From Dendrophyllia cribrosa (Eukaryota > Cnidaria > Anthozoa > Scleractinia > Dendrophylliidae): a stretch of DNA of 64,000 nucleotides. Under the pieces are notes generated by a model, which made no database searches, was not told the origin of the DNA, and saw only the letters and a list, made by a program, of their open reading frames with translations. Shown one piece after another: positions 34,029 through 46,025 of this stretch (the stretch's first letter is position 1; the number at the start of each line of letters is the position of its first letter). Location of the stretch: contig JAJLRJ010000004.1 of the NCBI GenBank assembly GCA_024195265.1, positions 44,685,068 through 44,749,067 on the forward strand, read 5' to 3'. Made by a program: the position numbers and the translations under genes.

Positions 34029-37000
34029 CTAGAAATACGTGTCTCGCAGAACCTCGCGAAGCTCGGGGGAGGATGCACTGCAAACTTTTAGCGATGTGGG
34101 AGAGATGGAATTTCTGATTTAACTGGAGAGGTTGGGTTGCATGCCGGCAATGGCCCTGAAATTTAAAGTTGAGACATTCTCGTGCACAGTCGCTTCGATT
34201 TAACTTGTACTTAGTGCCCTGTCTTCTTAAATTATAATAAATGGGAACTGGTACTGGTCAGTTTTGGGTTTTGAGCTGTGGATCACTATAACTGCTATGG
34301 GACTGGGTATCAAAAGATCCTACGGCCCTTCTTTCCACCCTCCCCCCCCCCCCCCCAACCTTTGTTCATTATTTTTTGTCAGAAAGAAAATTGGTCTGAA
34401 AGTGGATGTATAGTATTGTTGAGGACATGGGTCCAGGACAATATGCAGTGGTGTTCTGTTTATTTTGATTGGGTGAGAGTTTGTTTATCAGGAATACAGG
34501 TAACTCCTGCTGTCTTGATTAAATTTCCTTTTTGAAGCTTGTGAGTGCTATTTCCCAAAATTTTTACTATCAAATAACTGCTAATCCAATTCACTATTCG
34601 CTTGAATGGTTGAGATTGCAAGAGTTAAGCTATATTTTGGATACAGGTCATGAGAATTACGAAATTGATTACAAAAGTTAAACATGAATATTCAAGATGA
34701 AGCATCAGATTCTCTGCAAATATCATAAGCAATGTATAGAGACCAGGATGGAGAATTCGTAGGTTAAGACCAGGACTTAGGCCTTCATAACAAGTTAACC
34801 CTTTTAAAAATTTCAAAATCAAAATTAATTTGTAGATGTCTAGATGTACATTCTCCTTACTGGTGTCAATACAGTTCACATAGTCATATAACTACAGTGA
34901 ATTTGTATTCAATTTCCACAGACAACTCATGTTAAAGGTAATCAGGTTCTCAATTTGCATAATCTTTGTACTTGTTCATACACTGATATTGTGAGGAGAT
35001 TTGAGATACTGATCACCATTCCAAAAATAAATGTGAAGCAGTAATGTTGAGGTTCCATGTCATTTAATCTTATATCAAAGTTCCTTAGTGACCTTGGCGA
35101 GAATATCAATAATCATCAATTTACAGCATGTACAAAGACAATAGTTTCCAGTGTTTGAGTACTAAGTTTTTATATTGAAAAAATACCCTCTTATGATCTG
35201 CCTGTCAGTTGTTCAGCAACTTAAATTTTTTTTTTTTGCAAAAGATAGATTAAAGAATAACAGGTAACTCCTGCTGTCTTGATTAAATTTCCTTTTAGAA
35301 GCTTGTGAGTGATATCTCCCAAAATTAACCTGATCCCTTTACATACTGCTGTAGATGTTGTTCTATATACTGTGTATCAAATAATTGCTAATCCAATTCA
35401 CTATTCGCTTGAATGGTTGAGATTGCAGGAGTTAATACTATATTTTGGATACAGGTCATGAGAATTACGAAATTGATTACAAAAGTTAAACATGAATATT
35501 CAAGATGAAGCAACATATTCTTTGCAAATATCATAAGCAATGTATAGAGACCAGGATGGAGAATTCGTAGGTTAAGACCAGGACTTAGGCCTTCATGACA
35601 AGTTAACCCCTTTAAAAATCTCAAAATCAAAATTAATTTGTAGATGTACATTCTCCTTACTGGTGTCAATACAGTTCACATAGTCGTATAACTACAGTGA
35701 ATTTGTATTCAATTTCCACAGACAACTCATGTTAAAGGTTATCAGGTTCTCAATTTGCATAATCTTTGTACTTGTTCGTACACTGATATTGTGAGGAGAT
35801 TTGAGATACTGATCACCATTCCAATAATAAATGTGAAGCAGTAATGTTGATGTGTCATGTGTTTATCTATACAGTTGCTACACATCAGTTGGTCACGATT
35901 GCTAACTGAAAATTGTTTTTTCCTTACAAAATCAAAATTGTAGACAGAAATTCTCCTTTCTTAACCATTTGAATATGATTTCTTATTGACATATTTTGCA
36001 AGGAATGCCGTAAACTCAAGATAGCGTATACAAAGTATATTTCGCTCAATACTCGTTCACAAATAATGCTACATTATGCAAATGTTGTATATTTGTGAAA
36101 TAATTTCTACCTGTGTGATCTGTAGTTTTGATCATACTTGAAAGAGAAATTACATGTTGACACCATGGATACATTTTGTAGAACTATATATCTGTGCTGG
36201 AAAGAGTTTTGGCTTCCATCAGATCAGACCAGTTTTCTTGCACCTTTCCATGTCATTTAATCTTAAGCTTATATCAAAGTTCCGTAGTGTGACCTTAGCG
36301 AGAATATCAATAATGATCAATTTACAGCATGTACTAAGACAATAGTTTCCAGTGTTTAAGTACTAATTTTTTATGTTGAAAAAATATCCTCTTATGATCT
36401 GCCTGTCAGTTGTTTAGCTACTTAAAATCTTTTTTTTTTGTTGCAAAAGTTAGATTAAAGAATAATTTATGGAGGGTTGTATACTTAAGCTTAAGCTTAC
36501 TTGCCTTTAAATGTAGGTTGTTTCAATTGAAGAGCATTAAAGAGCGGATTAAAGTGTGGTGGTTTGAGCTAGATTTCTTAATCGTTCTTCTTCTTTGAGT
36601 CTTTCCTGTAATAAGTGTTTGCTTTACCCTACCGTATAAAAGATATTCGTCACGAGTATTTAGCTGATCGTGCAATTCTTGCCGCATCTCGTTGCGTCTA
36701 TAAACAGAATCATTTTGCCCAACACTTCCAGTGGGTGTCGCCTCTTCTGATCGGTTTCGTTCAGAATTCTAATGGAGGCATTTGGTCAAGGCGTTTGAAC
36801 CAACTCAAACGGTGTGCCTAGGCCGTTCGAAGTCTTTGTAATCGATGCTGTCGTTGTTTCTTCGTTGCTCGATCGCGCTGAATTTCAAGTCGTCGTTCTC
36901 GCTCCAGCGGAGTTTCGGTGGTTAATCTTCTCGGGAAAAGATTTCCAGCCACTTGTTCAATCCAGCGTTGTTGTGTTTGCTGTTCTTTCTCATTTACATC

Positions 37001-37244
37001 AGAAATTGGTCGTGTTTCACCGAGAGTAAACACTTTTTCACAGACAGCCCGGCCGCCATTCGCCGATCTTCGCCTCTATGAATAAACGTGAAGTGCGCCA
37101 TTGTCAGCGGTCGCGATTTTTGTTGCCAGGCAACTGCACGACATCTTCAGTATATTATACATATAAATATATTCTCAGCTCCCGAGACCCGAGCACCCGA
37201 GCGGCCTTCGGCCGTCAAATTTATTAACCTCGCTTCGCGAGGAA
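34029..37244 (-). mobile_element. Helitron-like element, copy B (opposite orientation)
   Basis: 3.2 kb, the inverse of copy A with small differences, such as a 25 bp segment near the TTCC end present only in A. Read on the minus strand it runs from A|TTCCTCGCG to CTAG|T. Flanking sequence is unrelated to that of copy A, which argues for separate insertion rather than an inverted genomic duplication. It lies upstream of parkin exon 1. Confidence 0.6.
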
Positions 37245-37418
37245 TAAAAATGTATACATTTTTACACAGACATTTTTATATATTATACAGAATAATATAA
37301 ATTATTCTCGTCCCAGAGCTGCTTGGCCCTCTTAGCCGCTGGAGAATGAATTTTCATAGCCGAGTAAAACGGAAATTTCCCTGTGGAATTTTCGTGTGGA
37401 TCACGCTAGGACTTTTGG

Positions 37419-37571
37419 TAGCCTGTTCCAGGCGTTCAGATAGTGGGGAAAGCGCGAATAGTTGGGGAAGGCGCGAAGAAAAGAGAGCGAAAAAAATGCT
37501 CGCTCGCTTTTCTTCGCGCCTTCCCCAACTATTCGCGCTTTCCCCACTATCTGAACGCCTGGAACAGGCTA
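37419..37571. mobile_element. TAGCCTG foldback (Mutator-like), copy 1
   Basis: Nearly perfect palindrome with TAGCCTGTTCCAGGCGTTCA termini. The 10 bp duplication GGACTTTTGG is on both sides (37409-37418, 37572-37581). Confidence 0.85.
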
Positions 37572-37744
37572 GGACTTTTGGAAGACTGTTTGATAAAATA
37601 AAACGCCATTTCATCGCGAGTCACTTGACAAAATACTCTACGGTTCTTGTCCAGGGTCCGGGCGTTTCTACGCGCGCCCAGCAATTTTGAAAGCGGAGAA
37701 GACCCTGGGGACGAGGTTAGTCCCGGGGAACTCCCATATAAACG

Positions 37745-38335
37745 TGACGGGGTAGCCTGCGAACAGACTCCTGGCTCGGAGGGGCGCTAATATTCGTTTC
37801 TCCATTGACGCGTAAATTGTCGTAGCAAATGCTTATGATGCTTCCATCTCTTGGTTAAAGATTCATAGGAAGCCTGTCCGCAGGCTTGTGACGAAGATGA
37901 TTGTCGTACCTTTTAAGGCCCGTTTACACATGCGATTTTTTTAATGCGATTTTTGTCGCGCTCTCCAGTGCAACTTTTGTCGCAAGTGAAATATAAACTA
38001 GCGGCGATTTCCTGTGCGATTCGGGTGCGACATTTGCTTTGATTTGCTGTGATTTCCCAAAAATCGCCGCCAAGTTGCAGAGGTTTCGAACATGTTCGAA
38101 ACCTCTGCAACATCACGCGAAAAATCGCGCCCAAATCGCACTAAAAACTCGTAGCAAATACGTGTAGCCGGCGCCAAGCGCGGGAAAACGGGTGCGAGTA
38201 AGTCACGATTGGTTTTGCTTTTACCTTTGATTGGTTGAGAAAGTGGCGCGAGATTTTTTAGCCAATCACAAAACGTAGCAATGCAAAACCAAAGCAATCG
38301 CTTAATTATTTTCGATACTCAATTGAAAACCACTC
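37745..38335. repeat. Cluster of MITE fragments
   Basis: 37745-37900 has TAGCCTGCG-like ends; 37913-38160 has GCGATTTTT/AAAAATCGC inverted blocks; 38160-38335 is the right part of a GAGCAGTTTTCAATTGA element ending at a TA. No coding content. Confidence 0.5.
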
Positions 38336-38380
38336 TATTTGTCCTGTCTGCTATTTCATAACTGAATGGGGTTAATTTTT

Positions 38381-39050
38381 AGAGAAACTGTGGTGCTGCG
38401 TCGGTGGGGGTGAAGCACAAGAATTTGGTTTTATCGACTGAGTCGATAAGGTAAATTAGCCACGGTAAAAAGATTCGAGAAAGCTGACGTTTCGAGCGCT
38501 AGCCCTTCGTCGGAGCGAATCAAGGGATTGTGGGTAGTGTGTGGTTTAATATAGTAGGTGAAGCTACGCTATTGATGGAAATTTGGTGACGTGAAAAACA
38601 AATGTAAATTAGTTGAATGAAAAGCGTTGATTCCGTGGGGTTTGAGAGTGCCGATTTGAAAGATGATTTTTTGTTCTAAGTTTTTACGGTTTTCTGTGTT
38701 ACCCTGGTGTAGGGAAAGGCCGCAGATTGTCATGTGTTGTTTAGAATGGTTAGTGAGATTGAAATGACGCGCGACTGGTTTGGATGCGTCTTTGTCATTT
38801 TTTTCAACGTCTCGGAGATGTTCGCGAAAACGGTCGCCCAGTCTCCTCCCTGTTTCGCCAATGTATATCTTTTTGCAAAAAGTACATGATATGCAGTAGA
38901 TAACATTAACGCCGGAGGTGCATGTGAAACGATCAGTGATTTTAATAGATCGTTTGGGTCCCGTTATGAATGAACGGACAAGTGTTGCATCGTGTGCGTG
39001 CGCATTTATAAGTTCCCGGTTCATCGTCAGATTTCAGTGTGCTCGTCACT
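38381..39050 (-). mobile_element. Penelope-like element, 5'-truncated copy with GIY-YIG end
   Basis: It comprises the 3' end of the coding region (39024-38569) and a 3' terminal segment with a hammerhead-like motif (38514-38483). The terminal segment matches 8520-8690 on the opposite strand. The RT is missing; an in-frame TGA lies just upstream of the retained frame. Confidence 0.75.
38569..39024 (-). pseudogene. GIY-YIG endonuclease domain of Penelope-like retroelement (fragment)
   Basis: 151 codons. After a Cys-containing lead (YCISCTFCKK), the GIY-YIG core IYIGETGRRL is followed by RFREHL and an H-rich region, the arrangement at the C-terminus of Penelope-like polymerases. The domain nicks DNA for target-primed integration. 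The frame is intact here, but the reverse transcriptase that should precede it is gone, so it is a dead-on-arrival copy. Confidence 0.8.
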
Positions 39051-39243
39051 AGAAAGTTGCACATGCACCTCCGTAAATGTTATCTACTGCATAAATGTTA
39101 TCTACTGCATAACATGTACTTTTCGCTTAATAGAGGTGTTCTAATATGGAAAAAATTGCACCAGAATGCGAAATCGATTTCGTGATGTTAATTTTATTTG
39201 TAACAGTGACAGTAACACAACTGATGTGACAAATAGAAATTAC

Positions 39244-39506
39244 CGTATTTTCTCGATTAAACGCCGGGCCCCGAATAAACGCCGGGTATAATAGAGGAAG
39301 TTGTAAGTAAGCCCCTCAAACGTTTATTTGTGGTATAATAAACTTAAGATTTAAGGGCAAGGTACACGGCTGCCAAGAAAAACGAATAATAACCCTTTTT
39401 AAAAAAATGGCGGGCGAGAAAAAAACTGCCGATTCAAAGAAACGCCGGGTCCACAAGGCCAAGTTTGAAATAAACGCCGGGGGCGTTTAATTGAGAAAAT
39501 ACGGTA
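39244..39506. mobile_element. TACCGTATTTTCTC MITE
   Basis: Termini TACCGTATTTTCTCGATTAA and inverse, with AAACGCCGGG repeated inside. Flanking TA fits a Tc1/mariner-like origin. It abuts the next element directly. Confidence 0.7.
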
Positions 39507-39525
39507 AGTACAGTACGTGAAACCT

Positions 39526-39835
39526 TAGACTACGAGCAGTCTCTCTTTCCCAGCTTAGTCCGTCGAGCGAGAAACGAAAAAAGTCAGCGAACGGATAATT
39601 AGCCTGTTCCAGGCGTTCAGATAGTGGAGAACGCGCGAATAGTTCTTCGCGCCTTCCCCAACTATTCGCGCTTTCTCCACTATCTGAACGCCTGGAACAG
39701 GCTAACGGATAATGGCCGCGCGAAACTGGGGTGCCTCGCCCCCAGTTTCGCGCGGCCATTATCCGTTCGCTGATATGTTTTTTTCGTTTCTCGCTTGACG
39801 GACTAAGCTGGGAAAGAGAGACTGCTCGTAGTCTA
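39526..39835. mobile_element. TAGACTACGAGCAGTC foldback (Mutator-like)
   Basis: Inverted arms TAGACTACGAGCAGTCTCTC with an exact 9 bp duplication GTGAAACCT on both sides (39517-39525, 39836-39844). It interrupts the terminus of the pogo-like element and itself contains another foldback. Confidence 0.8.
39600..39704. mobile_element. TAGCCTG foldback, copy 2 (nested)
   Basis: TAGCCTGTTCCAGGCGTTCA palindrome with an exact 9 bp duplication ACGGATAAT (39591-39599, 39705-39713), inserted in the arm of the 39526-39835 foldback. Confidence 0.85.
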
Positions 39836-40054
39836 GTGAAACCTGTATTAAGCGGACACCGTCTATAAAGCGGACACCAGCTGCTTGGGTGCCTACATTT
39901 CATTCCCATATTTACTGTAAAACGAACCTGCATTCAGCGGACCCTTTAATGAAATTTGACAATTCGTCAGGGGGGTAACACCATACCCTGGGGTGTAGTT
40001 CTCAGGCATATATGCTCCAATGGAGCTTTTGTTTCTGAGCATTCGCCAACAGAC

Positions 40055-40213
40055 CAATTTCGATATATTAGAATTCATACTTGACTCCGAGGCTTGGGGA
40101 ATAAAACAAAAGAAATGAATAATTCAACGCTGAACCTCAATGTGATTTCTTTTGTGTTATTCCCCCAAGCCTCGGAGCGAAGTATGAATTTTAATATATC
40201 GAAAATGGTCTAT
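40055..40213. mobile_element. Palindromic MITE, GATATATTAGAATTCA family
   Basis: Inverted arms ACCAATTTCGATATATTAGA and its near inverse, with GAGGCTTGGGG blocks also inverted. Relative of 17290 and 23051. Confidence 0.7.
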
Positions 40214-41333
40214 TGTATGTCAAGCATACTGTAAAGTCAATTCGCCCCCCCCCCTGACGAATTGTCAAATTTAATTACCATTCGTAAACAACGAAGCATA
40301 AAATCTGCGTGCAAGACTATAGGGCGAATGCCGCAGTTTCGACAAGTTGTTTATCAACAAGGAAAACACCTGGAGTGACCAAAACCGGTTCGTAAGTTGT
40401 ACCAATACTACCAGTTTCTTGTCGTTATTTGTTTTAGGAGCAACATAATAATATATAATTAAGACTGGAGAGCAATATTACATATTTAGCGCGTTTTCGC
40501 CATGTGTGCTGGTCTAAAGATTGAGTCCGTAAATTTTAATGGTTTGTAGCATTCGCAATCGAACTTGCTGTAAGATACAACGCATGTAAGATATAACAAC
40601 ATATTCTTGGTGTCAAGTGTCCATGATTATTATTTTTCGAGGCGCAATAAACATTTATTTTACCTCGGGTGGAAATAAGCTCCTAAGTTGACGGCATTTC
40701 TGTTGCAGCGTTTCTGTTCCGCGATTTTTTTGTAACTTGGCCACAATCTAGACCATATCAAAGGAAGTCGATTCGCAAATTTTGAGCCAAATAAAACGGA
40801 TCAATTTTTTTTTAGGAGGGCCTTAATATGAAATGAGGGGTTTGCGCAAATCCAGATTTTGGCTCCTGTATTTATTTCGAAGAAAATCGGTTCATAATAA
40901 TCCATGCTACATTCAACTAGGAGATACAAAAAGAATTATTGCAATACAGTAAAAAACAAAGAAGTCAACCAAAAGTTTGCATCCAGGTCACAGATGAGCG
41001 CATTTTGCATTTCGAGCAAGTCATCTTAATACAGGTTTCACTGTAACTGCATATTCAAGGCAGTTCATGCCTGGTTGTCGGATTTTATAATGTTTGTTGT
41101 TCGTAATATACGGAAAGTCTTTGTTGTAAACCACATCATCAACAGTTTTGCCATCACATTACTCGTTTTCTCACGTTTAGTGCTAATGAGAGTTCTTAGT
41201 CCTGATCATTAAACAAGGTGACCGTTTAATAGAGGTGAAGTACGATAAAATTCGCCAATTGGAGTCAAGTTGTTTGTTCGATGTTTGTTCATCAATTCGT
41301 CTTTTTCATGCGACATCTTTAAAAGACTCCAAA

Positions 41334-41336
<3 letters not shown>

Positions 41337-41372
<36 letters not shown>
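41337..41372. repeat. (AAT)n microsatellite
   Basis: About 12 perfect AAT units downstream of the DEG/ENaC gene. Confidence 0.9.
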
Positions 41373-41771
41373 GAATGCCACAGTTTGATGTTCACCTAAT
41401 TGTTTCAACATCTTTAGTCATGCTTCCACCCGAATTTCCACCCTGCATATCAAATGGGAACAACCTTCTTTGAACCAACAGTTGTATCATGTTAATTTAA
41501 AACTTTCTCTCCGGCATTAGCATTTTCATTTACTTGGTCTTGTTATAAATTCAACCTTGTAACTTACAACTTCAAACTGAAGATGAAGGGATTGTCAAAA
41601 CATGTCTTTTAAAATCAAAACTGTTGTCGTTTCTTTGAAAATTATATCTTTAAATAGGATTGACAAAATGCAGCATAAAGTGACTTCATTTCCTGTGTTA
41701 AAAAACGTAGCTAGTCTTTCTACATCAAATAATGACAGAATAGTCACTTCCTTGGTGCATTGGTGCTTGCA

Positions 41772-41896
41772 TCATGCCGGATGGGTAAGATTACGTTGTC
41801 TTGCTCTGAATATCTGAGTCATCATAAAGTCCAACCACTCCCAGATGGTCAGAAGGCTACATCCCAAAAATAATCCCATGCTACCTCCGATCTCAC
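41772..41896 (-). CDS. DEG/ENaC exon 6: TM2, selectivity filter and stop
   Basis: 125 bp. EIGGSMGLFLGCSLLT: Gly-Cys-Ser filter followed by the LTIWEWLDF end of TM2 and a 20-residue cytoplasmic tail. TGA at 41774-41772. Confidence 0.93.
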
Positions 41897-44800
41897 CTTA
41901 GGAAAGAAAAAGAAATTATGTTTGCATGATTCTTAAAATGTATGAAATAATTAATGATAATCTAATTAGCATTTTGTAAATTCAAATCTTTATAACTCAA
42001 TAACGCGACGTTCAAAACAAGAAATATTTCACCATTTAACTATTCAATGTGCGTAGAGTTGATTCTGAAAATATATATTTAAGGCTTATAGGCATCTTAA
42101 TAGCCGCCATTTTGAATATCCCTCACTCAGTTCCAGTTCTACTCTGCGCTGCCCACTGAACCCAAGAAACGCTGGGTGGGCGATCCTTTCGATGGCCTGC
42201 GCATACGTGCAGCAAATGAAATAGGAGATGTCTACACGCAGACTATCCTTTTCGAGTGTTGCTTAGAATTACCATCATTTCGTCCAATCACAAATCAAAG
42301 ACACCGGTACAACAGAACTGTCGGTAAGATGATAATTTTGTTGTGTTGACATATTTCAGCTATTCACTTGAAACAACTTTCGTCGAGCACTCGAACTATA
42401 GCTCATAATGTTAGTTAAAATCGACTTTGATTTAGTTTCATGGAAAACGCTGTAGGATGACGAACGAGTCTGATAACTAATTTAAAAAAAAAAAACATTT
42501 TTTGTTACTGATTTACAGTTTTCTCACCAAACAAGGAGTTTGTATCATAAGCCGGTTGCTCTTCCTGCAAATCATAGCTCATTGTCTTGAAGCCCACTTG
42601 TAAGTACACAAGATTCTCCCTGAAAAAAATAAGATAAAGACCACCAGCAGGTTCAAACGAACAGCAAGAAACATGCAATCATGAAGGCTTGCCTCTCGGC
42701 AAAGATAACTGGAAATTATTGTGCGTAAGTACCGTACGCGCGCAGTTTCTGTGAAGTATGCTATATATATGTACCACACTTGGAATGAGGTTTGGCAAAC
42801 CAGCATTTTTCCTTTTTAATTCTTGAAAGCTGTTCTACAGTAGAGCTTATACTAACGGCCACCTTCCTATAACAGCTACCTCTCTACAACGGCCAGTTTT
42901 CCTTGTCCCGACTTGTCATTCACTCACTCAAATCCTCTAATTGATAACCTCCCCATGACGGCCAGCTCTCTCTGACGGCCAGAAAGTTCTGTCCGAAGGT
43001 GGCCGTTGTAGAGAGGTTCAACTGTATTCAAAGAAATAATTATAAATTTACCTCTGGTATTGGTGATCACTATAATAACCGTGTCTTATGAGTGCAGCGG
43101 CTGTGCCGGGATCCGGAAAGTATGAATAAGACACCTCAGCGCTGTATTTAGCATAAGAACAAGGAACTTCGCATCCGCAGGTCTTCTTGGTAACAGTTGC
43201 TGCATAGGTAACATGTAATTGAAAAAGATTAGAGCAGTTTTCAATTGAGTGTGAAAAAAAATTACACAATTGCTTTGGTTTTGCATTGCTACGCTTTGTG
43301 ATTGGCTACAAAATCTCGCGCCACTTTCTCGACCAATCAGAAGCTATAAGTAAAACCAAAACCAATCGTGACTTGCTCGAACGCGTTTTTCCGCGCTTGG
43401 CGCCACCGACATGTAATTGCTTCGAGCTCTGATTGGTTCATTGGATTGTTTACGACTGCCGTGATTGGTCAGAGTAATTACTTTGGTTTTGGTTTTACGA
43501 CACTCAATTGAAAACTACTTTACATGTTTATAAAACGATATTAAATACATTCAGTTCTTTCTGTTGGACGTAGGAGCGACTTCTGGAAACCGGTGCATTG
43601 ATTGCTTTCAAATAAGCAGTGTTACACTGCAGACATATTTTAACCATAGCTTCTCGAAATGACCATTTTTTGGTCATAAATAAATATAAGTATTTACTTG
43701 ATTTTAAGTGCAACTTAAAGACTAATAAAATTGCGTGAGTTAAGCCAGTGCGACTTTTAGAAGTCTCCCTATGTTAGTAGTTTTCGATTACCTTCATAAG
43801 ACCATGGTTACATTTGGCTATTTTGATTGTAAATTGCACTATGCTACATGAAGTCTACTGCACTTTTAGCCAATCGAAAGTGAACTTACTCCTTTTATAA
43901 AGTGATCTTTTAGGGGAGTTGTTGATGCTGCTGTTTTAACCGGAAATATTTCTTGCATACCAATCAACCAAGGTATTTTTTGTCACCAGTATCACGTCCC
44001 TCTGCACTTTGTTACAGCACCTCCAATCACTTTAACATGTGAGTACCACCAAAGGCTTATTTCTTGAGCGAAAATGATCTATTTTTCTCCTGATTGCAAA
44101 CCTGTTGCTAACAAAACCATGACTCATCCGAAAAAGATTAAGAATAGTTTGTGCGTGGGCTGTCAATCATTTACTTTTACCGGGACTTTTACACTTTTGT
44201 GTACAAACCAAAACAGAACATAGCCAAAGCCAAGTACATGTAACTTTGCTGTATAAAATATTTATTTGATTAGTAAAACAGATCAAACTTACCATGTATC
44301 TTGTAAACACACATATAGTCTTTCACGGTCGTACACGTTAAATGGCCAGGTGCACCTGGAAAAAAAACACAAACTTGATTTAAATTACACGTGCACAGCA
44401 GTTATGAGTGTACGTTAAATTTGTTCTATTTACTTGTTTGTTTGCTTTTCTACCCTACCTGTATATCCTGGAAGTCGGCAGCCACAAATCTTGACAATTT
44501 TTTCAGCCTTGCATTCAAAAAAGCATCCTTCCACAGTGTAGCTAGGGTACGCTTTTAAGCTCTTCGCGGCGCAGTTTGTAGCAAACGGTTTTTTCAGGTT
44601 CTTATACTGTGATAAAAAAGGAAGAAAAATTCCAAAAACTTAGTTTAGCTATTATTTTAACTGAGTTCAAAAGTGCCTATATATTGTTTTTCTTGTGTGC
44701 TATATGGGCGTTTTATTAGTATGCAGGAAATGTAAATTGTGATGACGTCAGTCCTCATTACAACAAACAAAAGGTCACAAAAATATGCTCAAATCCAAAT

Positions 44801-46025
44801 TAGTATGCAGGAAATTCAAAGTAGTATATAGGAAATCCGCGAGGAGAAATCCACTAAACTAGATTTAACATGACCCTAATTACTGGAATAGGTCACAGGT
44901 TGTATTATTCAGTGATACACATGCATTTGTTCGTATATTTAGCTTCTGCTTGTTGACGAAGTTAGATGCTACATCAACATACTTTAGTCAAGTTACTGCC
45001 TCCACTGTAGAATATAGTACATTCACGACAACAATGAAAACAAGTACAAACCAGTAGAAAACAAATCAATAACATGTATAAAATCCTACCCTTTTCTGCG
45101 TGAGAGCTATAATGGCATGTTGTCCTGGTCCAATGTTGAGTCCTTCCCATTCATCGATGTACTCGCCCTGTCCATGAATCAGTACCTTGAATCCTACTGA
45201 CATCTTTCCTTGAAAATACTCGGGTGTCTGTGCATCGAGGACAATTGACAATCCAGATGAAACCCCACCATTGCTCACTCGTTTTACCTTGCCATCTTTC
45301 CCTGAGTTAAAGGTGTAACACATTCCTGATGGGGTGAAAATGGGATCAAAACTTTTTGCAGAACAAGGGGTTGACAGGCCAAACTTGCACAGGGGTCCAA
45401 CGAGGGATTTAATGTCTTGGCTGTAGCGTTCCAGAAAAGTTTCGACATCAGATTGGAAGGAAGATTGATGTTTTGCCAACAGAAGGTCGCGTCTGTATTG
45501 CTTTGTGCAGTTTGGTAGACTTATGGACATGTTGACTGTATGAGGCGGTTGGCAGCAGCAAAGCAGAGACATACCACAAGGATTATTGCCTCGCACCTTT
45601 TTAGTAACATCACATAGGCTTATGTTTAAGCCCCTGGCTGCAAACTGTGGGTCGTCATCTTTCATGTATAGTTTACTCTTAGCAAAGTAGTTATGAGAAC
45701 ATATCGTAACAGCTGGAAAATCCATTTCTTTGAGATCCTGTTTTGTGGTGACCAAAGTGTTGATTGGATAGCTGTAGTATTTATTGAACGCTCTGTAAAC
45801 TGTCAAGACGTAGTAAGCAAGCGAGGCCAGAAGCAGCACAATCCAGATTGAACGAACGAGAAAATGGCGTTTCTTGAAAACATATTTAAGACCGTGCAGT
45901 GTTGTGTTATCAGTAAACTCCTCCCAAGTCTCTGTTGTAGGCTTTACGTCTTCTTGAGCTAACTTGTTCTCTTGGCTTTCTGTCGTCCAACATTCGGGCC
46001 TTGTTTTTTTCTCGGCCATCATCAT
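41772..46025 (-). CDS. DEG/ENaC family sodium channel subunit (ASIC/HyNaC-like), complete
   Basis: Six exons, 46025-45090, 44606-44459, 44355-44293, 43199-43052, 42619-42528 and 41896-41772, join in frame into 503 residues ending in TGA. The N-terminus has the His-Gly gating motif (44-45), then TM1 (about 59-77) and the post-TM1 FPAVTIC motif (103-109). A large Cys-rich extracellular domain follows, ending in CGCR and KKTCGCEVPCSY blocks. TM2 (about 468-490) carries the selectivity triplet Gly-Cys-Ser (474-476). Family members form trimeric, amiloride-sensitive Na+ channels opened by protons, peptides or force. Cnidarian members (HyNaC) include peptide-gated channels, but the ligand here cannot be read from sequence. 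The start is the first of three adjacent ATGs. Introns 3 and 4 hold MITEs. Confidence 0.93.
41975..42100. repeat. Single uninterrupted arm of the 9236-10421 foldback family
   Basis: It matches the arms at 9236 and 10421 but lacks both insertions, so it serves as the empty-site reference. It lies in DEG/ENaC intron 5. Confidence 0.65.
42528..42619 (-). CDS. DEG/ENaC exon 5: pre-TM2 segment
   Basis: 92 bp, residues 433-462, with a strand-like VYLQVGF sequence and a YD-rich stretch before TM2. Donor GTGAGA. Confidence 0.9.
42836..43026. mobile_element. Pogo/Tigger-like MITE
   Basis: TACAGTAGAGCTTATACTAA at the left and the inverse of TACAGTTGAACCTCTCTACA at the right, with AACGGCC motifs at both ends. 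It lies in DEG/ENaC intron 4, ending 26 bp from the exon 4 boundary. Confidence 0.7.
43052..43199 (-). CDS. DEG/ENaC exon 4: CGCEVPC block
   Basis: 148 bp. It carries the TCGCEVPCSY motif that closes the Cys-rich domain in ASIC/ENaC proteins. Donor GTAAAT. Confidence 0.92.
43232..43520. mobile_element. TA-flanked MITE, GAGCAGTTTTCAATTGA family
   Basis: Intact inverted ends with TA on each side (43230-43231, 43521-43522). Reverse orientation relative to 8696. It starts 32 bp upstream of DEG/ENaC exon 4, within intron 3. Confidence 0.75.
44293..44355 (-). CDS. DEG/ENaC exon 3: short ectodomain exon
   Basis: 63 bp with two Cys, acceptor TTTTTTCCAG, donor GTAAGT. Phase-1 on both sides and required to keep the frame between exons 2 and 4. 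Confidence 0.88.
44459..44606 (-). CDS. DEG/ENaC exon 2: Cys-rich ectodomain
   Basis: 148 bp. Residues 313-361. C-x2-F-x2-C-type spacing (GCFFEC) and CGCRLPG, conserved in the family. Acceptor TATCACAG, donor GTAGGG. Confidence 0.93.
45090..46025 (-). CDS. DEG/ENaC exon 1: N-terminus, TM1, most of the ectodomain
   Basis: 936 bp, 312 codons, donor GTAGGA. It holds the HG motif, TM1, the FPAVTIC motif and the finger/thumb part of the ectodomain. The ORF runs seven codons into the intron before a stop. Confidence 0.93.

Larger units (their letters stand above)
39509..41045. mobile_element. Pogo/Tigger-like non-autonomous element
   Basis: Left end TACAGTACGTGAAACCT, right end inverse of TACAGTGAAACCTGTATTAA. 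The left terminus is split by a foldback insertion (39526-39835), and a palindromic MITE (40055-40213) sits inside. GCGGACACC repeats and TTAATAC motifs fit this superfamily. No transposase frame. Confidence 0.6.

Noticed and set aside
27424..36598. Matching 62-codon frames at 27424-27612 and 36410-36598, and 93-codon frames at 28357 and 35388
   Set aside because: They match only because they lie in the two Helitron-like copies; low-complexity hydrophobic translations with no domain.
26733..37244. Inverted segmental duplication as the source of the 3.2 kb arms
   Set aside because: Homology stops exactly at transposon-like ends and flanks are unrelated, so two insertions fit better. This should be tested by alignment.
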